Below, piece by piece: positions 1 to 12,505 of a DNA stretch of 64,000 bases. The notes below the pieces were generated by a model, which was not told where the DNA came from, made no database searches, and worked only from the letters and a program-made list of their open reading frames with translations. The position numbers and the translations under genes are program-made. The stretch's first letter is position 1. Each line of letters opens with the position of its first letter. Origin of the DNA: Cucumis sativus (taxonomy: Eukaryota > Streptophyta > Magnoliopsida > Cucurbitales > Cucurbitaceae); NCBI RefSeq assembly GCF_000004075.3, contig NC_026661.2, positions 16,954,307-17,018,306 of the forward strand, written 5' to 3'.

Positions 1-117
1 CTTACCCTTTTGTCTTCTTGAATTATTATTTTTTTGTATTGTTGCATTTTTTACATGGTTTTGTCTATGGAAGCCATGTTAGACTGAATTGCTCATAGGT
101 TTTACTTTGAGAAAACT

Positions 118-328
118 CACTAAGGTTAGTTGAAGCTAATATACTTCATTGCGGTCTCCCTGTCAAGAGGCTTAGAAATAAGTTTGTTGATGAAGTCTTG
201 AACTTGATGGAACCATAAAGTGGAGGGTTGACTTCATTTATGAAACATTTTGATGGTTCTGTAATCGCATCATTTTCAGGACAAACTAAATACACCAAGC
301 TAATTTGTTGAGACGTACGTGTTGTACT
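118..328 (-). pseudogene. Relic last exon of a 2-oxoglutarate dioxygenase gene
   Basis: Read on the minus strand, this stretch aligns closely with the last exon of the intact dioxygenase gene at 2849-3103. Shared pieces include the CFINEVNPP segment (CFINEANPP in the intact copy) and the C-terminal end. The frame is damaged near the C-terminus, and similarity stops at about position 328, where LINE sequence begins. Exons 1-3 are not found upstream in this orientation; LINE and CACTA-like sequence occupies that space. It is therefore a dead third member of the dioxygenase array. It could in principle be the end of a gene split by the LINE, with its other exons lost or outside the window. Confidence 0.75.
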
Positions 329-1450
329 TTTCCAAGTGCCTAACAAGCTTGATCCTTTGTCATTGAAAATCAAGTTGTTTAATCCTTTGTCATTGAAAAT
401 CAAGTTGTTTCTGTCCAGCCAGATAACCCAAATGATTGTAGCCGTTATATTGAATCTGATGATGTCTTTTGTACTGTTGTATCTAAGGTTGCAGAGGGTA
501 AGATATTGAGCTTTTATGTTTGTATCTTGCATAAACAAACCATTTGGCTTTCTTCCATAGCTCTTTTGTGCTTTTGGACAGTGAATGAAGATGTGATTCA
601 TATCTTCATTAGCTGGTTTGCATGTGATACACCAATTTGAACTGAGACAGGAAGTTGGAAATCTTTTTTGAATAATATCCATTGTGTTCAGATGTTCATG
701 AATAACGGTCCACAGAAAAAATTTGCATTCTTTTGAGATGTAAGAACTCTATAGATTTTTGAGTAGATGCGGTTGAATGTTAACATTGGAGAAGTTTGAT
801 TCCTCAAACAAAGTTTGTTCACAGAAGCTATTGTAAACATACCATCTCTGCTTGGGATCTATTTCGGCATACTAGGGTCATTATTCAAAGTCAATCTTCC
901 TCCTTTTGAAATTTGGTTGTATCTCCAACCATTTAGCTTCCGGTTAACTTTATTTATGGTTTCATCCCAAAAGGTTTTTGATTAAGGATTACCACCAAGA
1001 GGAGTGCCTAAATAATCCACGGAGAAGTACTGAATAGAGAGTTTCCCATAAATCTACCACTATCCTGGTTCTGTCAGTTGGGACATTTATTGGGCTAATT
1101 GTAGATTTTGTACAGTTTATGTTGAGCCTGGATGCAAGCGTTTTGTAGATTTTTGAGATAATAGTCATCATCCTCGATGAAAACCAATATGTCATCAACA
1201 AAAGAGCAAGTGATTGAAACTGCATTTGTTTTCAAAAAGGACCCCCTTCATGGAACCTCTCTTTTCCAAGTGATTGAGGAGTCTACTCAGTTAGTCCACT
1301 GCTAAAATGAAGATAAATGGTGATAATATATCACCTTGTCGGAACACTTCCGTTGGATTTGATTCTTCCATTGGGCTTGCCATTTATGATAATGAAGTAT
1401 TGAACGTTAGTGATGCATGCTTTTATCCAAGACCTCCATTTTGTAGGATA
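329..1450 (-). mobile_element. 5'-truncated LINE (non-LTR retrotransposon) fragment
   Basis: Minus-strand translation, with frameshifts and stops, gives reverse-transcriptase pieces in the expected order. First comes a segment with the catalytic box, here read as FVDDILVF (about 1160-1210), then the LGTPLGGNP-like and KLNGWRYNQISKGGRL region (about 880-1010). A C-terminal zinc-binding (zf-RVT) domain follows with C-x2-C...H-x4-H-x2-C spacing (about 560-680). The last part ends in IWLDRNNLIFNDKG. The 5' part (endonuclease, early RT) is missing, as is usual for plant LINE insertions. The element reads straight into the dioxygenase exon relic, so the junction near 329 may be an insertion point. 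No target-site duplication was identified. Confidence 0.8.
352..410. repeat. 30-bp tandem duplication inside the LINE
   Basis: Two adjacent copies of a unit starting ATCCTTTGTCATTGAAAATC lie head to tail (352-381 and 382-410) and are identical over their length. The duplication keeps the reading frame of the zf-RVT tail, so the peptide NNLIFNDKG appears twice. This looks like replication slippage after insertion. Confidence 0.9.
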
Positions 1451-1459
1451 ATTTGATAA

Positions 1460-1981
1460 TGATTTCCTGCGACGACTTACTTAAATTTCATAATAATTTC
1501 TTGCGACGACTTACTAAAGTTGCCACGACTTCATAATATCTCCTGGTGCGTACATGCACTTCGTCGCAAGATACAACCCCATATTTAAAGTTTCTTTCCA
1601 TTGTTGCATATGCAACACTAGCATTGTCAAGAGAGAAGGGGGATCTGTTGACGTTTTGTAAAAGTGGCGTTAGGAGAACCATAATTTCTTGTAACTAGAC
1701 TTCTGATGCCACTCGATAAGCATCAGACATTTCTTGTAATTCGTGATGACTTAAGACCCCGTCTCGAGTTGATCTCATCTCTCGACACATACATACACAA
1801 GGCATCAGGGGTACCCTTAATTTTCAAGCTTTCTTCTTAGTCGCTGACACATTAATATAATCGTCCGGAGATATCCTATCTCCTAGCTCTCTAGTTGTGC
1901 CCATCAGGAGATACTATCTCTCGACGCCTTGACTCCTAACGTTTAAAAATAGCGTCGAAAGATTCACAATTTCTTGTAGTG
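1460..1981. mobile_element. CACTA-like transposon remnant
   Basis: The right edge ends in TTTCTTGTAGTG (to 1981), the reverse complement of the CACTACAAGAAA terminus typical of CACTA/En-Spm elements. Subterminal DNA contains repeated TGCGACGACTTACT blocks (about 1467 and 1502) and several TTTCTTGTAA-like motifs. The left terminus is not recognisable, so size and class are uncertain. An open stretch outside the terminus (1982-2117, minus strand) has no family I can name. The element may be a short MITE-like derivative. Confidence 0.5.
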
Positions 1982-2848
1982 TTTGTAATGATTCAAACTG
2001 ATCACATAAAGTTTGTAATCTTACCTTTTTAACAACTCCTAAATTGATTGGAGCTTGTCCCATGCTACCTTTGACGTCTCGGCCTCGTGTAGATGGTCTA
2101 AAATGTATCTTTGTCAACTGATCGGAACAAGCATCAAATTATTAATTAGATTTTATTTAATACATATAATATATATATATCCAAATCATTCCTCTTTCTC
2201 ATCAATTTCCCACAGTTACCTCAACTAAATGTGTACATACATATATATATATATAACTACTCAACCCAAATTCATATAATCACACAGATTTTTTCTAAAC
2301 CTCCAAATTAGATTATTTAACATCTATACCAAATTAATCTTAAATAAACCAATTTATCACTTAATCAATTCAAGAAATTTAAAAAATGACCTCAAATTGG
2401 AATGTTATATATATTTTGCACCTAACTTTGTCCTTCTGATCTTTATAACCACTGTTATAACATTGTTGAGTATCAGATTAATTGTTTTACAGTACATTTC
2501 GATGCATTTCCCAAGGTGAGATTTGTTGAAGTTTGAAAACTTTACAATTAATAGTTATCAAGTTTTAATAAGATAGTAAAAGTTAAACTCACTCCTTGAA
2601 AGTCAAGGGTGTAGAGATATAGAACTTTTCTTTTCATAATTTATATGACAGCGTATATGATGTTTCTTACAATTTTTTTCTTACATAAGAATAGTGTAGT
2701 GATGTCATAAGTTTTTATTTTTGTAGTACATTACAACAACATATAATGACCCCACTTCTCATAGTAACATAAAGTAGTTCATCTATTACATTACAAAATA
2801 TAGTAATATAATTCACCAAAGAAACGTTAACAATTTTACTTTGGTAAC
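1982..2848. other. AT-rich intergenic DNA downstream of dioxygenase gene 1
   Basis: Short AT dinucleotide runs occur near 2170 and 2240. The stretch holds the 3' flank of the dioxygenase gene at 2849-6259. No gene or RNA was recognised. Confidence 0.6.
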
Positions 2849-5800
2849 TCAGTAAGGTTGGTTGAAGCTAATAAACTTCATTGCCATCTCCCTGTCAGGA
2901 TGCTTAGACCTAAGTTTGTTGACGAAGTCTTTGAACTCGAGGGTGCGATAATGTGGAGGGTTGGCTTCATTTATGAAACATTTTGATGGTTCTATAGTCA
3001 TATTATTTTCAGGATAAACTCCATATGCTAAGCTTTGTCGAGATGTTGTCGTATTTGTCACAACTCGATGTTCTGCTGCTTTCATCTTCCCATTGCTAAT
3101 CACCTACGTATAAAAATCACAAACGTCAAAGTCAACTAATTAGCTAAGGAGTAGTTGACATGACATCCTTCCAGAGGTGGGAGGTTCAATCCCCCATTCC
3201 CACAATTTTTATACTAAGTGACATTAAAAAAGAACAAAGAAAAATTCAAAATTGCATTATTACTCATGTTGTTGGACAATTTTCAAATATAGGAAAATAC
3301 GAGCTAACTTATTTACAAATATAACAAAATGTCGATAGTGACATTTTTCTACGTTTGAAATACTTTTAATAGTTTTGTTATTTAAATGAATTACCATATT
3401 TTAAAATGCATGTTATTTAACATTTACAAATGTCATGTAAAGTCATTTTTACTGTAGTGTTGGAAACTGTACGTACCTCAAAAACATAGCCAAGATTAAC
3501 GAGAAAGGCATCAGGAAGAGGATCAACATCAATCCATTCACCGTCTTTGAGGAATTGAAGGCCATTGACATCTTGAAACAAGATGGTGATGACTGTTGGA
3601 TCAGCATGTTTGTTCAACCCCAGAGTCAAGCTAGGGTTTGGGCATGGTGGGTAATGGTGTACCAAGAATTCTGGGTTATTACTCATTCCACCACTAAAAT
3701 ATTCTTTCTCAAGCCCCAGCCCTTCACTTAACACCTCTAATATCTCTAAAGAAAACTTTTTCATAACCACTAAATATGCTTCCATCACCTCCCTAAAATA
3801 ATCATCATTTTAAGTTAAAGTAAATAGTTTAGGGTTTAGTGTAATTTAAGTAGTTTAGTTTATCCGTGTTGTAGGTTAATACAACACCGATCATGTTGTT
3901 CTACGTTATTTAAAAAGTATTAATCGTAAAAGTGAGCTATCAACGTTGAGATCAGAAGTTTGAATCCTCTACCTCTATTTTTATTCTAAAAAGATCCAAC
4001 AAGCTAATAATCGATGTTGATAAGTTTATACCAATGGAACATAATTTTATGTATAAAAGGTTAGTTTACATGTGAACATGATAAATTAAACACAAATTCT
4101 TGAAGAGATATGGCGAGAAACTTGATGCCTATTTTTGTAACCGGTTTAACGAAAGTTAATAGTATCCTTTTTCCAAAAAAAGAAAAAAAAAACTATCAAT
4201 TTTGTTTAAGTACACAATGGATTGGTTTGTCTAAATAAATATGCAAGAAAGAGAATGAAATTTTAAAGTTTAGGTTGGTATGCTAATTATTTGGTTTCTT
4301 TTAAAACTGATAACAAGTTCATTATTGTTAATTTTATTTTTGTCTTTTTTGTGATTTATACATATTTCTTTTCAACTTGTGTAGTATAGATTTCACCCAT
4401 TATAGAGATACACTTGAATTTCAAATTACAATTTCTTTTCTTTTAAAGGAAGGAATATTTTTTGAAAACTGTCTTTAGTTCACCAGAATTGGTTGAGTTC
4501 TTGAAAATATGAGTAAACAGTGTGGATACCATAAACATAGAAAGAACTTAGATGTGAAAGTGTTCAAAATTTTAGTTTTGAAAATAAAAAACAGATTGAT
4601 TACCAAACAGTAGGGTCTACTCTTAATCTTTTTGTTATTGGCCTCTTGTTTATGTTTGTGTTTGTTTCATTTTCTTACAACTCTTTTGCAATTTTTTTTC
4701 TTCATTTTTCCTCAAGAAAAATATTTAAATTTATATCCAATTTCCAAAAACAAAATTAAGTTTTTGAAAATGTATCTTTCTTAGTTTAAAATAATTAAAT
4801 TGGAGAATGTCCTTAAAAGAAATGGATTTGAGTTGTATTATCATTTCCTTTTTAGTTTTTTTTTTTAAATTTATGTCAGTTTCTTTCAATTATTTTATTA
4901 CTAGTTTTCAATTTTTTAAAACCAACATATGAATTTTTAGTTAATTTTGAAACAACATTTTAAATGATAAAATAGTTGAAAATATTTATAAATATACAAA
5001 AATTTCAATAGACATCTATTAATGAATGATATTTAGTATATTGTGCATTGTCTATCAATTCATGACATTAATATAGATGGACTTTTTGCTATGTTTGTAT
5101 ATATATATATTTTTTTGTTCTATATATTTGAAAACAATAATTTTTTTTCTTTTTAGAGATCAATAATAGTGAACCACTCATACTTCGGATCTTGTGTTGT
5201 GGGTGCAGTTGTTTAAAGCATCAACAGAGAAAGTAGATAACGACAAAATAATGAAACTTAAAGGTGATCGATACTGAGAGAGGTTTTATCAGCTAATTTT
5301 TTGAGAAAATGAAGAATGATGATTATCGAATGATGGCTATAAGTGAAAGCTTTTACGTTGTGTTTACCTGAATTTAGGGGGATTTTGAGGCCAAAACTGA
5401 ACATTTTTGTTCAAATTAGGATAACATATTAACCTCAAAGAATCTTTCCAGAGATGAAGCTCTTCTTTTTCATAATTTGGAGTGCTTGAATAAATTAGAC
5501 AACTTTTATTTGGATCTTTTGAACATTCCATCTCTTTGTCTTCTGATGACATGGCATGAAACTCCCTCGACACCCTCATTGTCTCTTCTACTAATGCTTT
5601 TGAGACACCATGGTTTATTACCTAAACAAACAGTAGAATCGATGTTGTTTAATTTGTTAGTGATACAGTTTAAAATGTTGTATATATATACATATAAACG
5701 TAACTCAACTCAGCTCAACTGGTTAACACATATAGACTCTTTTAATTATTAATTAAAAGGCGATTTAACATAACATTTAAGATTTTATTTCATGATATTT

Positions 5801-6259
5801 TGAAAACTGTTGCAAAGTTATTATATCCTTTTTCCACGTGAAAGTGTCAACTTGGTGTGGTTTGTACTAATTTTCAAAATATATAATGCGAGTTCGGTCT
5901 ATCAACTTAAATTAGATTGAGTTGGTTACACACTCATTCCAGTGTATCAATGGTAGTCTAACACAGTATTAGAATTAAGAACTTGACTTCAAAATACATT
6001 TATGAGTTTCAGGGTAATATCACATAAAGAATCTATAGAACTGACATTCATTAGCATTTCGTACCTGGAAAAACCCAAACTCTTGAGAGACATCGAGAAC
6101 TTTTTTGGAGAGAAGATCTCGATCTTCTGTTGCCAAATCGATCACTGGAATCTTCTTCTTCACCGAGACGCCAACCCTCTTCTCTGGAGGACACACATAA
6201 GTTTCTGGAACTGATCCAATACCCTTCCAATTAGACACAAACTTCGTTTGAGACATCAT
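2849..6259 (-). CDS. 2-oxoglutarate/Fe(II)-dependent dioxygenase, hyoscyamine 6-dioxygenase-like (gene 1)
   Basis: Four exons on the minus strand: 6259-6065, 5621-5368, 3792-3477 and 3103-2849. All introns are GT-AG and the spliced frame gives 339 aa, a usual length for plant DOXC-class soluble oxygenases. The N-terminal DIOX_N domain is in exons 1-2 (VPETYVCPPEKR, IPVIDLA, INHGVS). The jelly-roll catalytic domain is in exons 3-4. Iron ligands are H212, D214 (HAD) and H267 (EHR). The 2-oxoglutarate-binding pair is R277 and S279 (RQS). The family couples oxidative decarboxylation of 2-oxoglutarate to hydroxylation or desaturation of small molecules in the cytosol. The N-terminus resembles hyoscyamine 6-dioxygenase-like and DMR6/flavanone-3-hydroxylase relatives; the substrate cannot be read from sequence. 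The start at 6259 is followed at once by a second ATG. A TATA box lies about 57 bp upstream. The intron between exons 2 and 3 is about 1.6 kb. It is a paralogue of the gene at 13051-15882. Confidence 0.9.
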
Positions 6260-6315
6260 GCGATTATCTATCTAATAATATTGATTGAGAATATGAGAAT
6301 GGAGTAGCTCCCTAA

Positions 6316-6323
6316 TTTATATA
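6316..6323 (-). promoter_or_regulatory. TATA box of dioxygenase gene 1
   Basis: TATATAAA on the minus strand, about 57 bp before the ATG. The neighbouring bases resemble the same region of the paralogue near 15937 (shared GTAGCTCC/GCAGCTCC followed by the TATA motif and an ACAATA run), which supports a conserved core promoter. Confidence 0.6.
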
Positions 6324-7689
6324 CAATACTGAGGTTTCTCTTTTTCTTTCATGGTTTAAACAGATAGGCAAGTTGCTAAAGTATAAGATTTCTACTAATA
6401 GGCTTTGTGATGAGGTTGGTAACTTTTTTTTTGTTTGTTTGTCATTTGTGTTTGAATAAACTCTTGAATATTTTAATCTAACTTTAAAAGAAAATATACT
6501 TATGGTATGTTTTGAAGAAGTTTTTCGAAAATAGAAAAATTAACCAACTATTTATATTTTATAGAACAAAATCATTAAAAGACAAAATTTATTACACTTA
6601 ATTTTTTGACGAATGATAAATATTTTGTCATTAGTGATCTATTTTTGACATTTTTTTTTTTACTATTGTTTTGGGGACAAGACCAAGTGAAGAGCTTGGA
6701 GCATAATCACACAAGAAGAAATTCATTTCTTCTCAACTTTAGGGTAAGTAGACGAGTGTTCTCTTAAATGGTGTCTTTGAGACTTGAACAAACGACCCTA
6801 TTCTCTCTCTATGACATGAGAAGAGTTTTTGTTTATTATTGATTGGGCCATAAATAAGTTGTTTATCAGAGGAGCACTGACATTTAATTAAGGACCAGAA
6901 GTAACCTAGGGTAAAACACTAATTTGACCAAACTAGTGTAATAGACACTTGTGAATAACTAACTTACTGTTATTGGTATTTATATTTGTAGATACAAAAA
7001 TATATTTATAGTGAGAATAGTTCAACTGTGAATTTTTAGTGGAGTGTGTACACATAGTTAACGAATATTGATTATTTGGTTAATGAGTTTTAGCCAATTA
7101 ATCTCATATCATTGTAGATCTGTAGCTCCATAGATTCCCTTCCTAACTCGTAAAAGGTAATGAAGTTAAAATGTTTAAATTTACTTTAGAAATTAATATA
7201 AGGAAATTACATCATAAGACAAAAACATTTTTTAAAAACAAATCAGCTCACGACACATCTTTTTTGCATATTGTGAATATGACAAATAATTAGTGATCAG
7301 AGGGCTATTGGAGGGTTATCGACTTTAAATTTGTTACTTTTGCAATTTAGAAAATATAATGGCATGGACTATATTATTATAATTTTTTCTATTTTTGCAA
7401 ACATCCTTAATATAATGTATGAGGGTCAATATAAAGTTTATATATTTTTTAATTAAACTTTATTATATAAATTTAATTTTAGATAGAATTCAAAATTAAT
7501 TATGAAAAAATAAAATATAGTTCAAATATTATTTTAATGTAAATTAGATTCATATTAAAACTATATGTTAAAATTTAATGTGTATATGATACACATTACA
7601 ACTATAGGCTACGAGAGATTTATATATTAATATGATTCAACTTTGGGTCTTATATTTAATTTAGAAATTAATTAATTGGATAAATAATT
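6324..7689. other. Intergenic DNA upstream of dioxygenase gene 1
   Basis: Contains the distal promoter of gene 1 and AT-rich DNA with no long open frame. No gene, RNA or clear transposon terminus was recognised. Confidence 0.5.
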
Positions 7690-7880
7690 AATAGTTTAAT
7701 TTAAAAAGATTTTAAAAAATAGCAAATTTTTGAAATATTTTTAACAAATAATAAATTTTATAACTGATAGTCATTGATATGCTATAGTGATAGAAGACTA
7801 TCATTAATAGAACCCAAAATTTTGCTATCGCTTGTAAATATTTTAATTTATTTTTCTATTTTAAAAATGTCCCTTAATTT
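7690..7880. repeat. Short dispersed repeat with CTATC/GATAG core
   Basis: Contains GCTATAGTGATAGAAGACTA flanked by AAAAATAGCAAATTTT and a TTGTAAATATTTTAATTTAT tail. Closely similar blocks recur at about 13665-13785 (same orientation) and 14040-14180 (opposite orientation), so this is a family. Length and AT-rich complementary ends suggest a MITE; no terminal repeat or target duplication was fixed. Confidence 0.55.
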
Positions 7881-8089
7881 AATTCTATTAATTAAATTTG
7901 ATTGTTAAGTTAATGAAATTAAATCTGTAGATTATGTGAGAGATATTTATTTAAATATGATTTAAATGAAATCTTAATTAATTATTTGTTTATTTATTTA
8001 AATATTAATTTAATTTAAATTAAATTAAATTAATAACTCGTAAGAGTTATTTAAGGAACGTGGAATGCTTTTCCAACTTATCAACAGTA

Positions 8090-8204
8090 TATCAATTATC
8101 TGTATCAACAGTATATCAGTCAAGTATATCAAAATTATCAACAATATAGAAGAGTGAACGATTAACAAGTATATCAACAATGTATCATTATAGTACATCA
8201 TTAT

Positions 8205-8207
<3 letters not shown>
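8090..8207. repeat. Degenerate TATCAACA-type short tandem tract
   Basis: Irregular repeats of TATCAACAGTATATCA and AGTATATCAA run up to the AT microsatellite. Similar TATCAAGTGTAT wording is found at 33.5-34.2 kb. No coding meaning is evident. Confidence 0.6.

Positions 8208-8277
<70 letters not shown>
8208..8277. repeat. (AT)n microsatellite, about 35 units
   Basis: An uninterrupted AT dinucleotide run of about 70 bp. Such tracts are length-polymorphic and may be mis-sized in the assembly. Confidence 0.97.
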
Positions 8278-8281
<4 letters not shown>

Positions 8282-9345
8282 AAAATTTATTATTAGTATA
8301 AATGATTTCACATGATTAACGTTTATCAAGCATATCAAAATGTACCAGAGATGTATAAGTATAAATTAGCAATAACCAGAGTATTTGTCACATTATATAG
8401 AATATCTTTTATAGGTGAGTTGAGTGTGATTATTTCTTTTTTCCATTTTTGTAAACACCAAACGCTAGACTTTGTGAGCAAATTTTTTTGCAAGTACCTC
8501 TAACCTAAAAGCATACATCCACTTTGTTTTTCTTTAAGAAAATATCCTTTGACGTGTAAAACATATAATCATCTTGATTGATATTATCATTTTGGATTAA
8601 AAGTAACAAATATATAGTAGCAAATACTTTATAATGGACAAAATATGATGAGAGCTTATTGTCTAAGCAATAATCATGCATTCCTTGACATAGAAGGTTT
8701 CATATCTCACACATTCTTGTTCAACTATCAATAGAAAAACTTTTCTTTTCCACACAACTAGATTAAATTATAAATTTGGTTCTTATGATTTGACAAATTT
8801 TTAACACAATTTCAGAAAAAAAAACTATGGTTAATTTTCAAATTTAGTTTTTAGGTACACATAAAGTTATAATTTAGTCTGAATTTAATTATTTTTGCTA
8901 TATTTGTAAAATCACAAACCTTACAGATATTTTTATAAAAAATACTAAACTAATTTGCCATCTAATACCGTTTCCAAAATTAATCTTATAGTCAAATCAA
9001 TTTAAAATAAGGCTAAATGAAATAGAATAAGTGAGTACAATACCCACAAATTTTCTACAACTATTTCATAATTTGGTCATAAATTAAAATTATTTATTTT
9101 TATTGTTTATTTCCCTTTAAATCAAGCAGTAATTAATATTTCATAATCATACACCATAATCGAATCGCTTTTCATTGAACAAAAAAGCATATGGAGAGAT
9201 TTAAGATTTGGTTGAAGTGATTATTTTGGTGCGAAAAAACAAATTATATGAGTAGGTAATGTCTTTCCAAGAATAAAATTGATTGTCATTTATGACCTTC
9301 AATTAATGTCTAATGTAAATATTTTTCCAATTATAAGATTAAGTG
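8278..9345. other. AT-rich intergenic DNA
   Basis: No gene or RNA recognised. A short plus-strand open stretch (8312-8503) has no family resemblance or splice context and looks incidental. Confidence 0.5.
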
Positions 9346-10166
9346 TCGGCGGATTTATTAAGGGGTCGAGGGCACGTGTCTCCTTCACCCTCTCGATTTT
9401 TATATTTTAACATCAATTTTAAAGTGACAGATTACAATATATATTAAATAATGCTCCAATCTAGCTAAATTTTAGTTCTGGTGGACCTGTAAAATCATGG
9501 GGTTATGTGTTATCTTACTTACAATAATTATTTTTATGAAATAGTTTTTATTCCAAATATCAATAATTATCTTTTCTCGATAATTTTCTATCCAAGTTTA
9601 ATTCAAAATATCAACAATTTTCTTCTCTAAATGATTTCTTAAAATGAAGATAATCTTATTTTTCTTTATAAAATTCAATTATTTCGAAGATAATTTGATT
9701 TTCTAAAAAAAGTATAGTTTTTTTAAAAAGAGTAAGAAATTTATATAAGATAAAACTTTATCTTGTATCAATTATCTTCTTTCCAAGTTTTATTCAAAAT
9801 ATCAAGAATTTTCTTCCCCGATTGATTTACTAGAATGAAGATAATTTGATTTTTCTTTCTAAATTTAAATGATTTCCTAAACAAAAATAATTTGATTTCC
9901 TAGAAGAAATAAAATTTGATTTCTTGAAAAGAAGACAATTTTTTAAAAAGAGAAAAAAAAAAAAAACATATGTAAGATACCTTATTTTCTAGCCCTCATT
10001 TGTTATCTAACAAATATTTAGAAATAAATGCAACAAAATTGCCACTCTCAATAATATTCCATGAAAAATGTGTTATTTTTTTTTTATACAATTTTTAAAT
10101 CTACATTTTTTTAGTATGTTTGTTATATACTGTTCAGTGCCCGATAAATTTTTTGGATCCACCACC
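9346..10166 (+). mobile_element. Non-autonomous transposon, copy A
   Basis: Begins near GGCGGATTTATTAAGGGG and ends near TTTTTTGGATCCACCACC. The interior is iterated TTTGATTTCCTAGAAGAAAT / TTTCTT wording and holds no open frame. The reverse complement of 11720-12500 matches its start, its interior (AAATAAGG...CTAGC...CATTTGT) and its end, so both are members of one family in opposite orientations. Class is unknown to me. The edges carry GGCGGATC / GGATCCACC near-complementary ends. Target duplication is unclear for this copy. Confidence 0.6.
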
Positions 10167-11714
10167 AATGTGTTTTTGTCTTAACTTGTGTTCCATTTTT
10201 ATTTTATTGTTTTGTTTGATTTTTTTTCTCATAACAACATTTTATTTTTGTTTGTTAAGGATCTTCATTTTCAATTGATTAATTTTCCTCCTGATTGTCA
10301 TTTAAGACTAAACTCATAAATAGTTCTTAAAATGTAATGTTATAATGATTGCTAGACAATTCTACGTATTGTGCAACAATTTGAAAATTAAATTAACTAT
10401 AGTATATTGGTTTACCTACTAAATTCTAGAAACCTTTAGAGAAGAGAATTGATGAATGAATTAAAAAACACAAACTAAGAGAATGTGGTAAATCGAAAAC
10501 TTTCGTACTTTTCATTTGAACAATGAATTTTTTGATTTCGTGAGCTATAAAATAGTTACAATTAGCATAATTAGCTGATAGGGCATATACATTATTCATT
10601 ATTTACATTTTAGAAGTTGAAAAACTTTCGATTTTTCTTAAGCTATTAAAAGTTGGAAAGGCTTTTGGTTTTATTGAGTTATTAGAAGTTGGAAGGACTT
10701 TTGGTTTTTTTAAGCTATTAGTTATTCATAAGTTACCGTAATTAATTGTAAAATTATCTCATTTTTTCTTCAATTAGAATAATTAAAATATAAGAGAAAA
10801 AAAACAACATTACCATTTACTTAATTACATAAGCTAATTCTAGAAAGGTTATAAATGAAAAAAAAATATCATCCAAACTTTTATATATTCTATAGATTTG
10901 TTTCATTTAAATGCGTGTAGGAGAAGCTAAATTTGTTCTTAATTATGATGTGTATTCATTAATTGTATTGTTTTTTTTAGGAAAAATCCCCTTTTAAGTA
11001 TGAGATATCTATGATTTGATAATCATAGTTGTTCAATCAAATCATTTTCATTTGATGTGAAAACGAGATGGAGAGATTCTTTCCATTTTTATATATATCC
11101 TTCATACATAGATCAATTGAAATTTTTTTACTTTTGTAAGTAAAAAAAATATATAATAAAAGAATAAGAAGATTGAATGGGTTATTAGAAAGTCATTGTT
11201 TAATTTCTAAATATGAATACATTAATGTGTAAAAAAATCTCTTTTTATTTATGGAAATTTGAATAATATGTCAATACATGCACTTGATGAAGGGATAATA
11301 GGGTTAACGTTATTTTATAAGTGTTCCAAATTTAATAGATTGTTGTGCATAAAAGAATCCAACCACCAAATATGAATTAGAGATTTACTTTTATATAAAG
11401 TAGACATCCACCTTAGAAAAAATGGTACTTCAAATATAACTGCACATTGTCACAAGTTGTAATATGGAACTAATTAAAGTATTAATAAGTTGGGAGATAT
11501 ATAGTTGTGCAAAATAGATCAAATTTGGAACTATGGTATATGAAGCAAAATATTCTAAGAAGGTGAATTAAACATAATCAAATTGACGGTCGTCGTCTCA
11601 CCCCAATTGTGTAGTTATTCTTTACTGAGTACTTTTAATTACTTGAGGTGGGTTTTCTCGATTGGTTCTCATAAAGAGCTAGAATGCAATCAAGTAATTT
11701 GAAAATCGAAAGGG
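10167..11714. other. AT-rich intergenic DNA between transposon copies A and B
   Basis: Contains near-repeated AGAAGTTG...CTTTTGGTTTT phrases around 10610-10720. No gene, RNA or transposon terminus was recognised. Confidence 0.5.
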
Positions 11715-11719
11715 TGGTG

Positions 11720-12500
11720 AACAGTGGCGAATCCAGAAATTTTATATAGGGGACACGGGGCACTATATAATAAACACACTAAAAAATATCACGACGTTTC
11801 AGTGATACTCTGATAACATTCACGACATTTGTAGCAATAAGGAAATACCGACAATTTCCACGTGATTTTTTGTAATGTAAATATGTGAATTTAAAATTAT
11901 CATAGAAAAAAACAAACAAAAAAAGAAAGTTTAATACCTTTTGCCTAGAATGTTGTTGAGAAAGTGAAAGTTTGAATCATCGACTTTTGTTTATTTTTTT
12001 TTAAAAAAATTTGTTAGATGACAAATGAGAGCTAGAAAATAAGTTAGGGTTTTATCTTAAATAATTTTTTTTCCTCTTTTTAAAAAATTATTTTCCTTTT
12101 AGGAAATCAAATTATTTTTCTTTTAGGAAATCATTGAAATTTAGGAAGAAATTTGATATTTGGAAAAAAAAATATTAATATTTGAGAAAAAAAAAGTATT
12201 GATGTTTGGAATAAAAACTATTTCGTGACAATTTACGAAGAAATTTGATATTTGAAAAAAAAATTATTCATATTTAGAATAAAAACTATTTCGTAAAAAT
12301 AATTGTAGTATACGGGATTTGAACTCGCAACCAAAAGATTGTGCAGGAGGGGCACAACTACTAACATAGAAGCAGAAATTAGGCAAAATGAACTAAATTT
12401 AATATACATTGTAATTTAACACTTAAAAATCAATATTAAAAAACAAAAATAAATAATGTAAAGGGGACACGTTCTGGGTGACCCTTAATCGATCCGTCCT
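11720..12500 (-). mobile_element. Non-autonomous transposon, copy B, with 5-bp target duplication
   Basis: The plus strand runs from AACAGTGGCGAATCCAGAAA to GATCCGTCCT. It is flanked by TGGTG on both sides (11715-11719 and 12501-12505), which fits a 5-bp target-site duplication. Its reverse complement matches copy A at 9346-10166. The interior is made of AGGAAATCAAATTATTTT / TTTGATATTTGGAAA iterations and includes a GGGATTTGAACTCGCAACC phrase, which looks tRNA-like but has no cloverleaf. No transposase frame is present. Confidence 0.65.
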
Positions 12501-12505
12501 TGGTG

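Noticed and set aside
12305..12350. GGGATTTGAACTCGCAACC resembles the T-arm end of a minus-strand tRNA gene
   Set aside because: No matching acceptor stem, D-arm or anticodon arm can be placed around it, and it lies inside transposon copy B.
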